Positions 24,577 to 34,140 of a stretch of DNA of 64,000 bases are shown here, piece by piece (within the stretch, counting starts at the first letter, position 1; every line of letters starts with the position of its first letter). The position numbers and the translations under genes were made by a program. This DNA is from an uncultured Spirochaetales bacterium (GTDB lineage Bacteria > Spirochaetota > Spirochaetia > Sphaerochaetales > Sphaerochaetaceae): the NCBI GenBank assembly GCA_949297785.1, contig CASFTW010000005.1:1-64000 (forward strand). Reading direction: 5' to 3'. Under the pieces are notes generated by a model that ran no database searches, had not been told where the DNA came from, and saw nothing but the letters and a program-made list of their open reading frames with translations.

Positions 24577-25788
24577 CTACTGCCTGTCCTCATCATTCTT
24601 TCTGTTCTCGCCTTCAGGCAGAATGATATCCCCGCGGGGGTTCACATCCGGAGCAATCTCATCCTGTATTTTCTTTTTCAGGCTGCGTCTTCCCCTTTCC
24701 TGTATCTTATACTCGCGTATGTAGCTCTTGCCGGATGAAAGCAGCACCGCCACAGGTTTCAGCGAGGGCGTGATGGCACATACAATCTGGATTATGCTCA
24801 TGATGGGAACGGCAAGGAACATGCCCGGCAGCCCCCAGATGTAGCCCCATACGGAAAGAGAGATGAGAATCATGAGCGGTGACATATTCAGCTGGACACC
24901 CTGAAGACGCGGATCAATTATATTGCCCAGTATCATCTCGATGGAAATCGTGAGGACTATGACATATATTATGTTCACCCACTCTGTCGGGGCGAACTGG
25001 ATTATGGACATCAGTATCGTGAGGACTGTGACTATGATGGAACCTATTGTCGGGATGAAATTGAGAAGCATTGCCAGCACACCCCATACAAGGGCGAAAT
25101 CCAGATTGGTGACAATGGCCGTAAGATAATAAAGGAACCCTGTCAGCAGGCTGATCACTGCCTTGAGCATCAGATATTTTGTCATCTGCCTGTTTATGCG
25201 TCCCATGGTGGATGCGAATTTCTGGCTCTTGTCACGCGGCAGGGCAAAGGTTATCTTCGGCATGAAAGTCGTCCTCTCAAGCAGGAGGAAAAGAACTATG
25301 ACGAAGATCAGCATCGCATCGGAAAGCACGGAGATTATCTGGGAGGAAAAACTCGTCAGAGAGCTCATCGCAAGTCCGTACCAGTCGACATCTATCATTG
25401 AAAGGAAAGAGAAATCCTCACCGAGCTCGGGGAAATGCTCGACAAGCTCACTGGAGAAATTCTTGTCAAGCGATACCACACGCACGGCGTAATACGGCAT
25501 CCTGTCCAGTATCATATTGACCATCAGGAAAAGGATGTACAGAAAGCCGAAGAATATCACGACAATAAGGGCCATGCACAGAATGATGGAAATGACATTG
25601 GGCACCTTGAGGCGTGACATGCGGTCCATCAGAGGGTTTACAAATGCAAAGATGAAAAGCGCAAGTGCAACCGGCAGGGTGACTTCACTGGCCGCCTTTA
25701 TGACAAAGAGGAACAGAACCACGGCCGCAAAGACCAGGCAGTTCCTTATCTGTCTGCTGTACTGCTGTGCATTATTTACCTCTTTCAT
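24577..25788 (-). CDS. AI-2E family (PerM/TqsA-like) transporter
   Basis: The 403-residue protein has about eight transmembrane helices in the AI-2E layout: a paired N-terminal helix set (about 18-60), a large hydrophilic loop, then helices to about 345. FIPTIGSIIV and IDPRLQGVQLNMSPL are the family's conserved segments. The C-terminal 60 residues are charged and cytosolic. The family includes autoinducer-2 exporters and Na+(Li+)/H+ antiporters; the substrate here is open. A candidate promoter TTGAGT-18-TATTCT ends 9 nt before ATG 25788, with no RBS. Confidence 0.83.
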   Translation of the reverse strand: MKEVNNAQQYSRQIRNCLVFAAVVLFLFVIKAASEVTLPVALALFIFAFVNPLMDRMSRLKVPNVISIILCMALIVVIFFGFLYILFLMVNMILDRMPYYAVRVVSLDKNFSSELVEHFPELGEDFSFLSMIDVDWYGLAMSSLTSFSSQIISVLSDAMLIFVIVLFLLLERTTFMPKITFALPRDKSQKFASTMGRINRQMTKYLMLKAVISLLTGFLYYLTAIVTNLDFALVWGVLAMLLNFIPTIGSIIVTVLTILMSIIQFAPTEWVNIIYVIVLTISIEMILGNIIDPRLQGVQLNMSPLMILISLSVWGYIWGLPGMFLAVPIMSIIQIVCAITPSLKPVAVLLSSGKSYIREYKIQERGRRSLKKKIQDEIAPDVNPRGDIILPEGENRKNDEDRQ

Positions 25789-25882
25789 ACAATATCCAGA
25801 ATAGAACACTTTGACTTTTTAACTCAAGTGAAAAAAGAAAGAATTGTAAACTTTGAGGATCAATAATATCATTCATGCTGTT

Positions 25883-26626
25883 ATGGAGAACAAAGAGTTT
25901 TTAAACAGGATTGAGATCGTTCTCGTGGATACACAGGACGGTGCAAACATAGGTTCAGTCTGCCGTGCGATGAAAACAATGGGACTGACACATCTTACTC
26001 TTGTCACAAAAAGAAGTTATGATGAGAACAGAGTGAGAACACTTGCACTGCATGCCGCAGATCTCTACGAGAATGCAAAACGCACGGACAGTCTGGAAGA
26101 CGCCATCAGGGACAGCATTCTTGCCGTGGGAGCCACAAGACGCAGGGGGAAATACCGCAAGCTCTCGTCCTTCTCGCCGGAACAGCTGGCATCCCATATA
26201 AGTTCCCTTCCCGGGGGCAAGGTATCCATCGTATTCGGCCGTGAGTCCGACGGGCTGACCGATGAGGAAGTGATGTCCTGCTCTGCGGTCGTGTCGATTC
26301 CGACAAGCGATGCATTTCCTTCCCTCAACCTTTCACAGGCTGTTCAGATCATCGCCTACACGCTTTTCACGAAGGCGCAGATCTATCCTCAGGGCATGAA
26401 TGCGGTCACGCATGAGAGAGTGAGACAGGCCGTTGATGATGCATCATCCCACCTGAATGCCATCGGTTATTACAAATGGGACGAGGAAAGGAAATGGACT
26501 GAGAATTTCCTCAAGGATCTTCTGGAACGCGCCGGCCTGAGCGAGAGCGAGATGCAGAGATTCGACAAGCTCTTTGCAAAAATAGAAAACATAAAAATCC
26601 ACAAGGAGGGAGCCAGAAATGAGTGA
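25883..26626 (+). CDS. trmJ: SpoU/TrmH-superfamily RNA 2'-O-methyltransferase, TrmJ-like
   Basis: The 247-residue protein carries the SPOUT-knot motifs of TrmJ-type enzymes: VDTQDGANIGSVCRAMKTMG (motif 1), VFGRESDGLTDEE (motif 2), SLNLSQAVQIIAY (motif 3). These methylate ribose 32 of tRNAs, using S-adenosylmethionine. The C-terminal helical extension (about 170-247) also fits TrmJ. ATG 25883 is the most likely start; an upstream TTG at 25853 would add ten residues, and no RBS decides. It overlaps the GDPD gene by 8 bp. Confidence 0.82.
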   Translation: MENKEFLNRIEIVLVDTQDGANIGSVCRAMKTMGLTHLTLVTKRSYDENRVRTLALHAADLYENAKRTDSLEDAIRDSILAVGATRRRGKYRKLSSFSPEQLASHISSLPGGKVSIVFGRESDGLTDEEVMSCSAVVSIPTSDAFPSLNLSQAVQIIAYTLFTKAQIYPQGMNAVTHERVRQAVDDASSHLNAIGYYKWDEERKWTENFLKDLLERAGLSESEMQRFDKLFAKIENIKIHKEGARNE

Positions 26627-27428
26627 CTTCACTGATTTTCTAAATCCCATGCCCCGTGTAATCGCGCACAGGGGCGACAGCAGGAATTTCCCTGAAAACA
26701 CCCTTCCCGCTTTCAGGTCTGCAGTGCAGATGGACATTGACGTGATCGAAACGGATATCCACATCACAAAAGACGGAAAGCTTGTGATCTGGCATGACCC
26801 GACACTCGAACGAAACACTGACGGAAAAGGAAGAATCGAAGACCACACGCTCTCTGAACTGAAACAGTTCGATGCCGGTTATACCTTCAGCCCGGACGGA
26901 GGCAGGACATTCCCCTTCAGGGGCAGAGGCGTTAGGATATGCACACTTGACGAAGCGCTTGAGGAATGTCCTGATGAACGCTTCAACATCGACCTGAAGA
27001 CAAAGTGTCCCGGAATCGTTGATGAATTCATAAAAGTGATCAGGGCACACAATGCGGTACACCGGGTTGCAGGTGCATCTTTCCATCTTTCGAATCTCAG
27101 ACGGCTGAGAAAGAATGCCCCGGATTTCCTCACAAGCGTGACCACAGCAGAAGTCGTGCCGCTTCTATTGCGCCAGAAGACGCATACACTGCCCCGTTCA
27201 TTCACAAGGAAGATCATATTCCAGATTCCGCGCCGCGCATCATTCATCAAGGTCGTAACTCCTGATTTCGTCAGGCAGATGCATGAAAGAGATGCAGTCA
27301 TAATGGTATGGACAATAAATGATGAGGCAGAGATGAGAGAACTATTCGCCATGGGTGTCGATTCCGTCATGACTGATGATCCGGCTCTCGTAATCAAGGT
27401 TGCCGAAGATATGGGACTGAGAAACTAG
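26619..27428 (+). CDS. Glycerophosphodiester phosphodiesterase
   Basis: The 269-residue cytosolic GDPD (no signal peptide) has the catalytic residues AHRGDSRNFPENTLPAF (His near residue 17), ETDIHITKDGKLVIWHD, and a closing MVWTINDEAEM typical of bacterial GDPDs. It hydrolyses glycerophosphodiesters to glycerol-3-phosphate plus alcohol. RBS GGAGGGAG precedes ATG 26619. It is co-transcribed with the trmJ-like and DUF362 genes. Confidence 0.9.
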   Translation: MSDFTDFLNPMPRVIAHRGDSRNFPENTLPAFRSAVQMDIDVIETDIHITKDGKLVIWHDPTLERNTDGKGRIEDHTLSELKQFDAGYTFSPDGGRTFPFRGRGVRICTLDEALEECPDERFNIDLKTKCPGIVDEFIKVIRAHNAVHRVAGASFHLSNLRRLRKNAPDFLTSVTTAEVVPLLLRQKTHTLPRSFTRKIIFQIPRRASFIKVVTPDFVRQMHERDAVIMVWTINDEAEMRELFAMGVDSVMTDDPALVIKVAEDMGLRN

Positions 27429-27443
27429 CAGAGGAGAAAACAT

Positions 27444-28544
27444 ATGAAAAGCAAGGTATATTATTCGGATTTGAGAACAGGTTTCAACAATTCCCTTATT
27501 GACAAGCTCACAAGGCTCATGGAGAAGGCAGGCATTGCCGATATAGATTTCACAAACCAGTATGCTGCCATAAAGATGCATTTCGGAGAACCCGGAAATC
27601 TTGCCTTTCTGCGTCCCAACTGGGCAAAATGCGTTGCCGACGAAGTGAAGAAACTCGGCGGTAAACCCTTTCTCACGGACTGCAACACACTTTATGTAGG
27701 AGGAAGAAAGAATGCACTTGATCATCTGGAGAGTGCAAATCTCAACGGTTTCAATCCGCTCTCCACAGGCTGTCAGATCATCATCGCAGACGGTCTGAAG
27801 GGAACCGATGAAGTTGATGTGGAAGTTGACGGCAACTATGTCAGGAAAGCCCATATCGGGCGCGCTGTGATGGATGCCGACATTTTCATAAGCCTCACCC
27901 ATTTCAAAGGTCATGAATCTACCGGATTCGGCGGTGCGCTGAAGAACATAGGCATGGGATGCGGTTCAAGAGCCGGCAAGATGGACATGCACTCGCAGGG
28001 CAAGCCTGTGGTTGATGAGAACAAGTGCATAGGCTGTCACCGCTGCGAGAAGATATGTGCCCACGGCGCTCCGTCATTCACAGACAGGAAATGCCATATA
28101 GATCTCGACAAATGCGTAGGCTGCGGGCGCTGCATAGGAGTCTGTCCTGTTGATGCGATCAGCGAGGGAATCAGCAACAGCAATGAGATACTTAACTGCA
28201 AAATGATGGAATACGCGAAAGCTGTTGTACAGAACCGTCCCTGTTTCCATATTGCCATTGCAGTTGACATATCGCCGAACTGCGACTGCCATAATGAAAA
28301 TGACGCACCGATCACACCTAATGTCGGTATGTTTGCGTCCTTTGATCCTGTGGCACTCGATCAGGCCTGTGCGGATGCGGTGAACGCAATGCCCGTAAAC
28401 CATAACACCATGCTGGATGAGGCACAGGAGCATACCGGAGATCATTTCCATGACATCCACCCTGACACTTCATGGAAACAGGGTCTTGAATACGCCCAGT
28501 CAATCGGCCTCGGATCAAGGGAATACGAGCTGATAAAAGTATGA
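27444..28544 (+). CDS. DUF362 protein with two [4Fe-4S] ferredoxin motifs
   Basis: In this 366-residue protein the N-terminal 170 residues and the C-terminal 130 form the DUF362 domain (IKMHFGEPGN, HFKGHESTGFGGALKNIGMG). An inserted ferredoxin module has two CxxCxxCxxxC sites: CIGCHRCEKIC and CVGCGRCIGVC. A further cysteine pair, CDC, follows. DUF362 proteins are common in anaerobes and are thought to be electron carriers, but no reaction is established. RBS AGAGGAG precedes ATG 27444. Confidence 0.88.
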   Translation: MKSKVYYSDLRTGFNNSLIDKLTRLMEKAGIADIDFTNQYAAIKMHFGEPGNLAFLRPNWAKCVADEVKKLGGKPFLTDCNTLYVGGRKNALDHLESANLNGFNPLSTGCQIIIADGLKGTDEVDVEVDGNYVRKAHIGRAVMDADIFISLTHFKGHESTGFGGALKNIGMGCGSRAGKMDMHSQGKPVVDENKCIGCHRCEKICAHGAPSFTDRKCHIDLDKCVGCGRCIGVCPVDAISEGISNSNEILNCKMMEYAKAVVQNRPCFHIAIAVDISPNCDCHNENDAPITPNVGMFASFDPVALDQACADAVNAMPVNHNTMLDEAQEHTGDHFHDIHPDTSWKQGLEYAQSIGLGSREYELIKV

Positions 28545-29044
28545 AATCTAAACTTATAGCATTTATATTTATACTTTTATTGATGACAACTGTCTCATGT
28601 AATAATGAGGCAGTTGCACCATCGTATGATGGGATAGTTGTGAAATTACCAGATTGGTTTTCAAACAGAAGGTGGCTTCCCATAAAAGAAACAAGCACAC
28701 TTCAAAATCCACCTATATTGGAAACATCATTTTATGAAATCTATGAAATTTCTGAAGATTATGAAAGGCCTCTATCAGGATATTCATATGGCGTTTTTGA
28801 TGGTTTCAGGAATATGAATGGGCTTCAGTTCTCAACTACCGCAGAAGACAACAAATATATTATCAGTATTGTACTTGACACTATAATGAATGACAGAAAG
28901 TTATTCTCTGAAGGTGAAATCACATATGAATTAACAGAAAACGGGCAGATGAAGTATACATGGGATACCATGAATCATTTTACAGCAGATGAAGAGATAC
29001 ATGCTTATCACCAATTAGATACTGTGATGTATAAAGAAGAATAA
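28541..29044 (+). CDS. Putative lipoprotein, AT-rich
   Basis: The 167-residue product has a lipoprotein signal (LMTTVSC, Cys20). The mature domain is acidic and unrecognised. Its ATG overlaps the DUF362 stop by 4 bp, yet base composition and codon use are distinctly more AT-rich than the neighbours, suggesting recent acquisition or relaxed selection. An inverted repeat follows. Confidence 0.65.
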   Translation: MKSKLIAFIFILLLMTTVSCNNEAVAPSYDGIVVKLPDWFSNRRWLPIKETSTLQNPPILETSFYEIYEISEDYERPLSGYSYGVFDGFRNMNGLQFSTTAEDNKYIISIVLDTIMNDRKLFSEGEITYELTENGQMKYTWDTMNHFTADEEIHAYHQLDTVMYKEE

Positions 29045-29047
29045 ATT

Positions 29048-29088
29048 GTTGTCCACGATTTTGAAAAAGTGAACAAACCGTGGACAAC
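29048..29088 (+). repeat. 10-bp inverted repeat after the AT-rich lipoprotein gene
   Basis: GTTGTCCACG (29048-29057) and CGTGGACAAC (29079-29088) pair perfectly across a 21-nt AT-rich loop. There is no following T-run, so it may be a weak terminator or a mobile-element scar. Confidence 0.5.
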
Positions 29089-29100
29089 CTACATTAAAAC

Positions 29101-29116
29101 AACCTTAAGAAAGGTT
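29101..29116 (-). terminator. Possible weak terminator of nagB
   Basis: AACCTT/AAGGTT form a 6-bp stem with a 4-nt loop on the minus strand, followed by GTTTTAATG, about 30 bp after the nagB stop. Confidence 0.4.
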
Positions 29117-29142
29117 ATACAAATTAACTAATTAATTACTAT

Positions 29143-29952
29143 TCAAAGAATTGATTCCACATCAAGATGGCTGCTTTCAATATCCTTAAAGTACTTGTAT
29201 GTATCGACCTTGAGCTCTCCGCATGCAGGTTCATCGCATACGATGATTGCCTTCGGATGCATCTGAAGGGCCGAGCATGTCCAGTACTGGGAAACAGAAC
29301 CTTCAACAGTTGCCTGCAGTGCCCTTGCCTTGTTGTGTCCGTTTACCAGAATTATGACCTCTTTGCTGTCAGTGACAGTCTGAACACCTACAGTGAGTGC
29401 TGTGCTCGGAACAGCGTTGACATCGTTGTTGAAGAAGCGGGAATTCATGACTTTTGTATCATACGTAAGTGTCTTCTGTCTTGTTCTTGATGAAAGGGAG
29501 CTGAAAGGCTCATTGAAGGCAATGTGTCCGTCGGCACCGATTCCGCCGAGGAAAAGATCGATTCCGCCGACAGAAGCGATTTTTGCCTCATAGCGCTCGC
29601 ATTCCGCCTTGAGATCCGGAGCATTGCCGTTGAGTATGTTTATGTTCTCTTTCGGGATATCGATATGATCGAAGAAATTCCTGTGCATGAATGACCAGTA
29701 GCTTTCCGGATGCTCCTTGGGCAGTCCGACGTATTCATCCATATTGAATGTAATTACATTCTTGAATGAGATATATCCTTCCTTGTTGAGGCGGATAAGC
29801 TCCTTGTATGTGCCTATCGGGGAAGAACCGGTCGGAAGACCAAGAATAAACGGACGGTCATTGTCTTTCTGAAAGTCCTTTATCGTTCTTGCAATATATC
29901 TTGCAGCCCACTTTGACAGATTATCATAATCATTCTGAATGATAACACGCAT
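29143..29952 (-). CDS. nagB: Glucosamine-6-phosphate deaminase
   Basis: NagB converts glucosamine-6-phosphate to fructose-6-phosphate and ammonia, the last step of GlcNAc catabolism. The 269-residue protein has [25 protein letters not shown] (catalytic Asp), [14 protein letters not shown] (catalytic His) and SRTRQKTL. Length is as usual. RBS AGGAGG precedes ATG 29952. It fits with the GH112 amino-sugar disaccharide locus 13 kb away. Confidence 0.95.
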   Translation of the reverse strand: MRVIIQNDYDNLSKWAARYIARTIKDFQKDNDRPFILGLPTGSSPIGTYKELIRLNKEGYISFKNVITFNMDEYVGLPKEHPESYWSFMHRNFFDHIDIPKENINILNGNAPDLKAECERYEAKIASVGGIDLFLGGIGADGHIAFNEPFSSLSSRTRQKTLTYDTKVMNSRFFNNDVNAVPSTALTVGVQTVTDSKEVIILVNGHNKARALQATVEGSVSQYWTCSALQMHPKAIIVCDEPACGELKVDTYKYFKDIESSHLDVESIL

Positions 29953-29989
29953 GAAAAACCTCCTGAGATTTTATTCAGGAATAAGCTTA

Positions 29990-31087
29990 TCATGCCATGA
30001 CGGCTTTGTCCAACGGAGAAGACTCTATAATGCCTCCGGCAACAACGAGATCATCGTCATACACGACACAGCTCTGTCCGGCAGTGACACCTTTCACGGG
30101 AGATAGGAAGTGCACCTCAAAAGACGAACTGCCTGTCTTCCTGACGTATGCGTCTTCTCCCCTGCTTGCCGATCTGATCTTCACCTGATACACCTTGTCA
30201 GAAGAGAAATCTTCCCTGCTCGTCCAGTTCACTGTATCGACATAGACATCAGACTGGCCTGCCTCGCTGTCATAACCGACAATGACCCTGTTGTTCACAC
30301 TGTCGAGCGCAAGTACATAAAGAGGCTGTGGTGCGGCAATCCCGAGCCCGCGGCGCTGTCCTATGGTGTAATGCCAGAATCCCTTATGGTGGCCGAGTAC
30401 TTTCCCATCCGTGTTCACAATATCACCGATCCGGTCCTCGGCGTTGAGAAGATCGCTGTAATCGCCGCCGTAAAAATCCTGACTTTCAGCCTGTCCCTCT
30501 TCATGGAAATGCTCCCTCACATCAATCTCCCTGACCTGACTTTTCAGATAAGTACCCAATGGAAAGAGAGTTGTTGACAGCTGCTTCTGGGAAAGCCTGT
30601 AAAGGAAATACGACTGATCTTTCTTCTCATCAACAGCCTTTCTGAGTTCCCATCTGCCAAGTTCATCATTATATGTTATGCGTGCATAATGACCGGTTGC
30701 GAATTTGTCAAATTCAATCCCCGTCTCTCTGGCATACTCAAGAAGGACACCGAATTTGATCTTCTCATTGCACCATACACAGGGATTTGGAGTCCGGGCC
30801 GACATGTATTCGCTTCTGAAGTTTTCAAGAACGGTGGACTCGTACAGATCCGAGCAGTCCAGCACGGTATACGGAATACCGAGTTTCCTGCAGAATTCGG
30901 CGATATGGACCTTGTCCTCAGCACGTGCAGGTGAATAACAGCTGTTCGGGCTGACAGGAGCAGGATAAGGGGAGTCCTTTTTCCATATAAGCATGGTGAC
31001 TCCTTCAACATCATATCCTTCCTTCTTGAGAAGATGTGCCGTAACACATGAATCAATACCGCCCGACAGTCCTACAAGTATTTTCAC
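29990..31087 (-). CDS. mnmA: tRNA-specific 2-thiouridylase MnmA, variant lacking the third conserved cysteine
   Basis: The protein thiolates U34 of Lys, Glu and Gln tRNAs. The 365-residue sequence has the PP-loop SGGIDSCV, C103 and C106 in TPNPCVWCNEK, ATGHYARI, and IGQRRGLGI. The segment that normally reads SxxICFI, holding the second catalytic cysteine, reads AESQDFYGGDYSD, with no Cys (checked at nucleotide level). C50 in an inserted YPAPVSPNSCYSP loop might compensate. The start is GTG 31087 with RBS AGGAG. Confidence 0.9.
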   Translation of the reverse strand: MKILVGLSGGIDSCVTAHLLKKEGYDVEGVTMLIWKKDSPYPAPVSPNSCYSPARAEDKVHIAEFCRKLGIPYTVLDCSDLYESTVLENFRSEYMSARTPNPCVWCNEKIKFGVLLEYARETGIEFDKFATGHYARITYNDELGRWELRKAVDEKKDQSYFLYRLSQKQLSTTLFPLGTYLKSQVREIDVREHFHEEGQAESQDFYGGDYSDLLNAEDRIGDIVNTDGKVLGHHKGFWHYTIGQRRGLGIAAPQPLYVLALDSVNNRVIVGYDSEAGQSDVYVDTVNWTSREDFSSDKVYQVKIRSASRGEDAYVRKTGSSSFEVHFLSPVKGVTAGQSCVVYDDDLVVAGGIIESSPLDKAVMA

Positions 31088-31121
31088 CTCAGTCTCCTAT
31101 TCAGCAATATTCTTGCTTAAA

Positions 31122-31155
31122 GACAAAAAATAGGGAAGTACATACCGCACTTCCC
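31122..31155 (-). terminator. Intrinsic terminator of the flavin-reductase gene
   Basis: On the minus strand GGGAAGT (31155-31149), a 9-nt loop and ACTTCCC (31139-31133) are followed by TATTTTTTGTC. Confidence 0.8.
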
Positions 31156-31176
31156 CCTGTTGCCGGGAATTCCCGC

Positions 31177-31731
31177 TTATTTGTATTTCTTTCCCGCATC
31201 AAATGCTCTGGCAACCACATCACCGAGGGCAACATACTGATTTGCCACAGCATCAAATGTTATGGGATCAAGCTTTCTGTAAGCCACACGGCCGTTTTCA
31301 TCAAGTATGGACTCATCAGCACTTACGTTTCTGATCCGTCCGACGATGTTCTCGCCTCTGATCTCAACCAGTTCACATTCCATGGTAAGTGGAAGCTCAT
31401 TGATGACAGGAGCATTGACATATGCGCTCTTTGTCGTTGTGAATCCTGCCCTGAACAGCTTGTCCGGAACCCTGTTGCCGGATTCAATACCGAGATAGTC
31501 GCATGCGGCAGCAGTCCCGCGCGTGGCAAAACTGATGGTGAAAGCCTTGCTCGCCTTTATGTTCTTTGTTGTTTTATGTCCTGCACTCAGGCATATCTCG
31601 ACAAGATCATCATTATAGATACAGCCCCAGGCTGCATTCATTGCATTTGCATTTCCATCCTCATCGTATGTCCCGATAATAAGTACGGGAAGAGGATACA
31701 TCCATGTCTTCACACCGAAATCTTTTCTCAT
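31177..31731 (-). CDS. Flavin reductase-like (flavoredoxin-type) FMN-binding protein
   Basis: The 184-residue protein is of the flavin-reductase-like domain family: MYPLPVLIIGTYDEDGNANA is the typical opening, followed by HKTTKNIKASKAFTISFA, where NI motifs contact FMN. Such proteins transfer electrons in anaerobes or reduce flavins with NAD(P)H. RBS AAGGAG precedes ATG 31731; a terminator follows. Confidence 0.87.
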   Translation of the reverse strand: MRKDFGVKTWMYPLPVLIIGTYDEDGNANAMNAAWGCIYNDDLVEICLSAGHKTTKNIKASKAFTISFATRGTAAACDYLGIESGNRVPDKLFRAGFTTTKSAYVNAPVINELPLTMECELVEIRGENIVGRIRNVSADESILDENGRVAYRKLDPITFDAVANQYVALGDVVARAFDAGKKYK

Positions 31732-31781
31732 GATTCATATCTCCTTTCAGCTAAGATAACCAAAGAAAAGCCGGTTGTGAA

Positions 31782-31817
31782 GAAAAAAGCTCCACACCGC
31801 ATAGACGATATGGAGCT
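31782..31817 (-). terminator. Intrinsic terminator of fusA
   Basis: On the minus strand AGCTCCA (31817-31811) and TGGAGCT (31794-31788) pair and run into TTTTTTC. Confidence 0.8.
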
Positions 31818-31845
31818 GTTATTCAAAGATTTTCAGGAAAACGGC

Positions 31846-33954
31846 TTATTTCTTCTCAGCCTTCTTCTTTTCCTCGTACTTCTTCTTCAGATCATCGGAA
31901 ACACTCTGAGGAACCTTGCCGTACTTTGCAACTTCCATTGTGAATTCCGCCTTGCCCTGAGTGAGGGAGCGGAGCACTGTGGAGTAACCGAACATTTCTG
32001 AAAGAGGAACTTCAGCGATAACCTGGCACTGGTTGTTGTCTTCTGTTGAAGAAACGATCATACCTCTTCTCTGATTGATTGAACCGAAGATGTTGCCCTG
32101 GAATTCACTGGGGCCTGTTACCTCAACCTTCATGATAGGCTCGAGGATGGCAGGCTTTGCCTTCTCATATGCTTCCTTGAAAGCGCCGATTGCAGCTGTC
32201 TGGAATGCCATGTCACTTGAGTCAACCGGGTGCCATGCACCATCGTTGACGACACAGCGCACGCCGACTACAGGGAAGCCGATCTGAGTACCTTTCTTCA
32301 TTGCGCTCTGGAAGCCCTTGTCACAGGAAGGAATGTATTCAGTGGGAATTGCACCGCCCTTGACCTCATCGACGAACTCATAATCCTTCTGCTCACCGTT
32401 CTCATCCGGCTGAATCGGCTCGATATAACCTGCAACACGTGCATACTGACCGGAACCGCCTGTCTGCTTCTTGTGAGTGTAGTTGAAGTCTGCTCTCTGA
32501 GTGATGGCTTCTCTGTAGGCAACCTCAGGCTGGCCTACCTTGACTTCTGCCTTGTATTCTCTCTTCATTCTCTCGATATAGACATCGAGGTGAAGCTCAC
32601 CCATACCCTTGATGATTGTCTGTCCTGATTCCGGATCGACATATGTCTGGAATGTCGGGTCTTCCTTCGTGAAGCGGTTGAGAGCCTTTGCCATATTGTC
32701 GGCGGCTTTCTTGTCAACCGGCTCGATTGCAAGGGAGATAACCGGATTTGGAACGAACATACTTGTCATTGAGTAGTTCAGTGAAGGACCGCAGAATGTA
32801 TCACCGGAAGCACAGTCAATACCGAAGAGAGCTGCGATCTCACCGCATCCGGCTTCGTTGATGTCTTCCATTGTGGAAGCATGCATCTTTACAAGACGTC
32901 CGACACGGAACTTTTTCCTGCTTCTTGTGTTGTAGAGTTCATCACCCTTCTTGATTCTTCCCTGATAGACTCTGATGTATGTCAGCTGACCGAACTGGCC
33001 GTCCTCAAGCTTGAATGCGAGAATAACAGGAGGAAGGTCGTCCTTGGAAACAAGCTCGACTTCCTTTTCCTTGTCATCAAGGTCAAGAGCATAGTTGTGT
33101 ACGTCTGACGGGCACGGGAGGTAATCAACAACAGCATCAAGCAGAGGCTGGATACCCTTGTTCTTGTATGCTGAGCCCATGAAGACAGGGCACAGGCGCA
33201 GTGCAATGGTCTCTTCCCTGACAACCTTCTTGATGAGCTCGACGGAAACATCTTCCATCAGCATTGCTTCCATGAGTTCCTCTGAATTCATGGAGATTGT
33301 ATCAAGCATCTCATCTCTCTTCGCCTTGGCCTCATCCATGAGCTCTGCAGGAATCTCTGCAACACGGAGGCTCTGATGATCCGCACCGGCATCGAAGTAA
33401 TATGCTTTCATCTCCACAAGGTCAACAACACCTTCAAGCTTGTCCTCAAGTCCTATTGGAATCTGCATGAGAACGGCATTCAGGCCGAGCTTCTCGATGA
33501 GCTGGTCCTTGACCCTGTACGGATTTGCACCGCTTCTGTCACACTTGTTGACGAATGCGATACGGGGAACATGGTATCTCTTCATCTGGCGGTCTACAGT
33601 GATTGACTGAGACTGGACGCCGCCGACTGAACAGAGAACGAGAATTGCACCGTCAAGAACACGGAGGGAACGTTCAACTTCGATTGTGAAGTCCACGTGG
33701 CCCGGAGTATCGATGACGTTGATTTCATGATCTTTCCAGTAAACATTTGTAGCTGCGGATGCGATTGTGATGCCGCGCTCCCTTTCAAGTTCCATGGAGT
33801 CCATGGTTGCACCTACACCGTCCTTACCGCGGACATCGTGAATAGCGTGGATCTTATTGCAGTAATAAAGAATACGCTCACTGAGTGTTGTCTTACCTGA
33901 GTCGATATGAGCACTGATTCCGATATTTCTCATATCCTTGAGGTTGTTTACCAT
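31846..33954 (-). CDS. fusA: Elongation factor G, spd/mitochondrial-type
   Basis: This 702-residue translocation GTPase has G1 [18 protein letters not shown]2 [10 protein letters not shown]3 [10 protein letters not shown]4 NKCDRSGA, and full domains II-V to [16 protein letters not shown]-like [16 protein letters not shown]. The Ser in AHIDSGKTT (most bacteria have GHIDAGKTT) marks the spdEFG/mtEFG1 branch found in spirochaetes, planctomycetes and some Deltaproteobacteria. It is not next to rpsL/rpsG/tuf. RBS GAGAGGAAC; own promoter and terminator. Confidence 0.95.
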   Translation of the reverse strand: MVNNLKDMRNIGISAHIDSGKTTLSERILYYCNKIHAIHDVRGKDGVGATMDSMELERERGITIASAATNVYWKDHEINVIDTPGHVDFTIEVERSLRVLDGAILVLCSVGGVQSQSITVDRQMKRYHVPRIAFVNKCDRSGANPYRVKDQLIEKLGLNAVLMQIPIGLEDKLEGVVDLVEMKAYYFDAGADHQSLRVAEIPAELMDEAKAKRDEMLDTISMNSEELMEAMLMEDVSVELIKKVVREETIALRLCPVFMGSAYKNKGIQPLLDAVVDYLPCPSDVHNYALDLDDKEKEVELVSKDDLPPVILAFKLEDGQFGQLTYIRVYQGRIKKGDELYNTRSRKKFRVGRLVKMHASTMEDINEAGCGEIAALFGIDCASGDTFCGPSLNYSMTSMFVPNPVISLAIEPVDKKAADNMAKALNRFTKEDPTFQTYVDPESGQTIIKGMGELHLDVYIERMKREYKAEVKVGQPEVAYREAITQRADFNYTHKKQTGGSGQYARVAGYIEPIQPDENGEQKDYEFVDEVKGGAIPTEYIPSCDKGFQSAMKKGTQIGFPVVGVRCVVNDGAWHPVDSSDMAFQTAAIGAFKEAYEKAKPAILEPIMKVEVTGPSEFQGNIFGSINQRRGMIVSSTEDNNQCQVIAEVPLSEMFGYSTVLRSLTQGKAEFTMEVAKYGKVPQSVSDDLKKKYEEKKKAEKK

Positions 33955-34043
33955 ATTTTAGTTCCTCTCAAATATATAAAACTCATAATTGTGATTTATC
34001 TTCTGCCAGCCTTTTATCGCTGTACAACTTCATCCGAAGGTGC

Positions 34044-34072
34044 ATATTATTAGTTTTTTTGCATATGTGCAA
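34044..34072 (-). promoter_or_regulatory. Promoter of fusA
   Basis: TTGCAC (34072-34067), a 17-bp spacer and TAATAT (34049-34044) on the minus strand imply a leader of about 80 nt before ATG 33954. Confidence 0.65.
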
Positions 34073-34140
34073 GACACTTGCTGAAAAAAATATGTGAAGT
34101 GTGCTAAACTTCGCGGCAGTACTTGAAACGGAGAAAAAAC

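Noticed and set aside
31048-32001. 317-residue plus-strand frame opposite the flavin reductase and fusA end
   Set aside because: It is antisense to two well-supported genes and crosses two terminators; no motif found.
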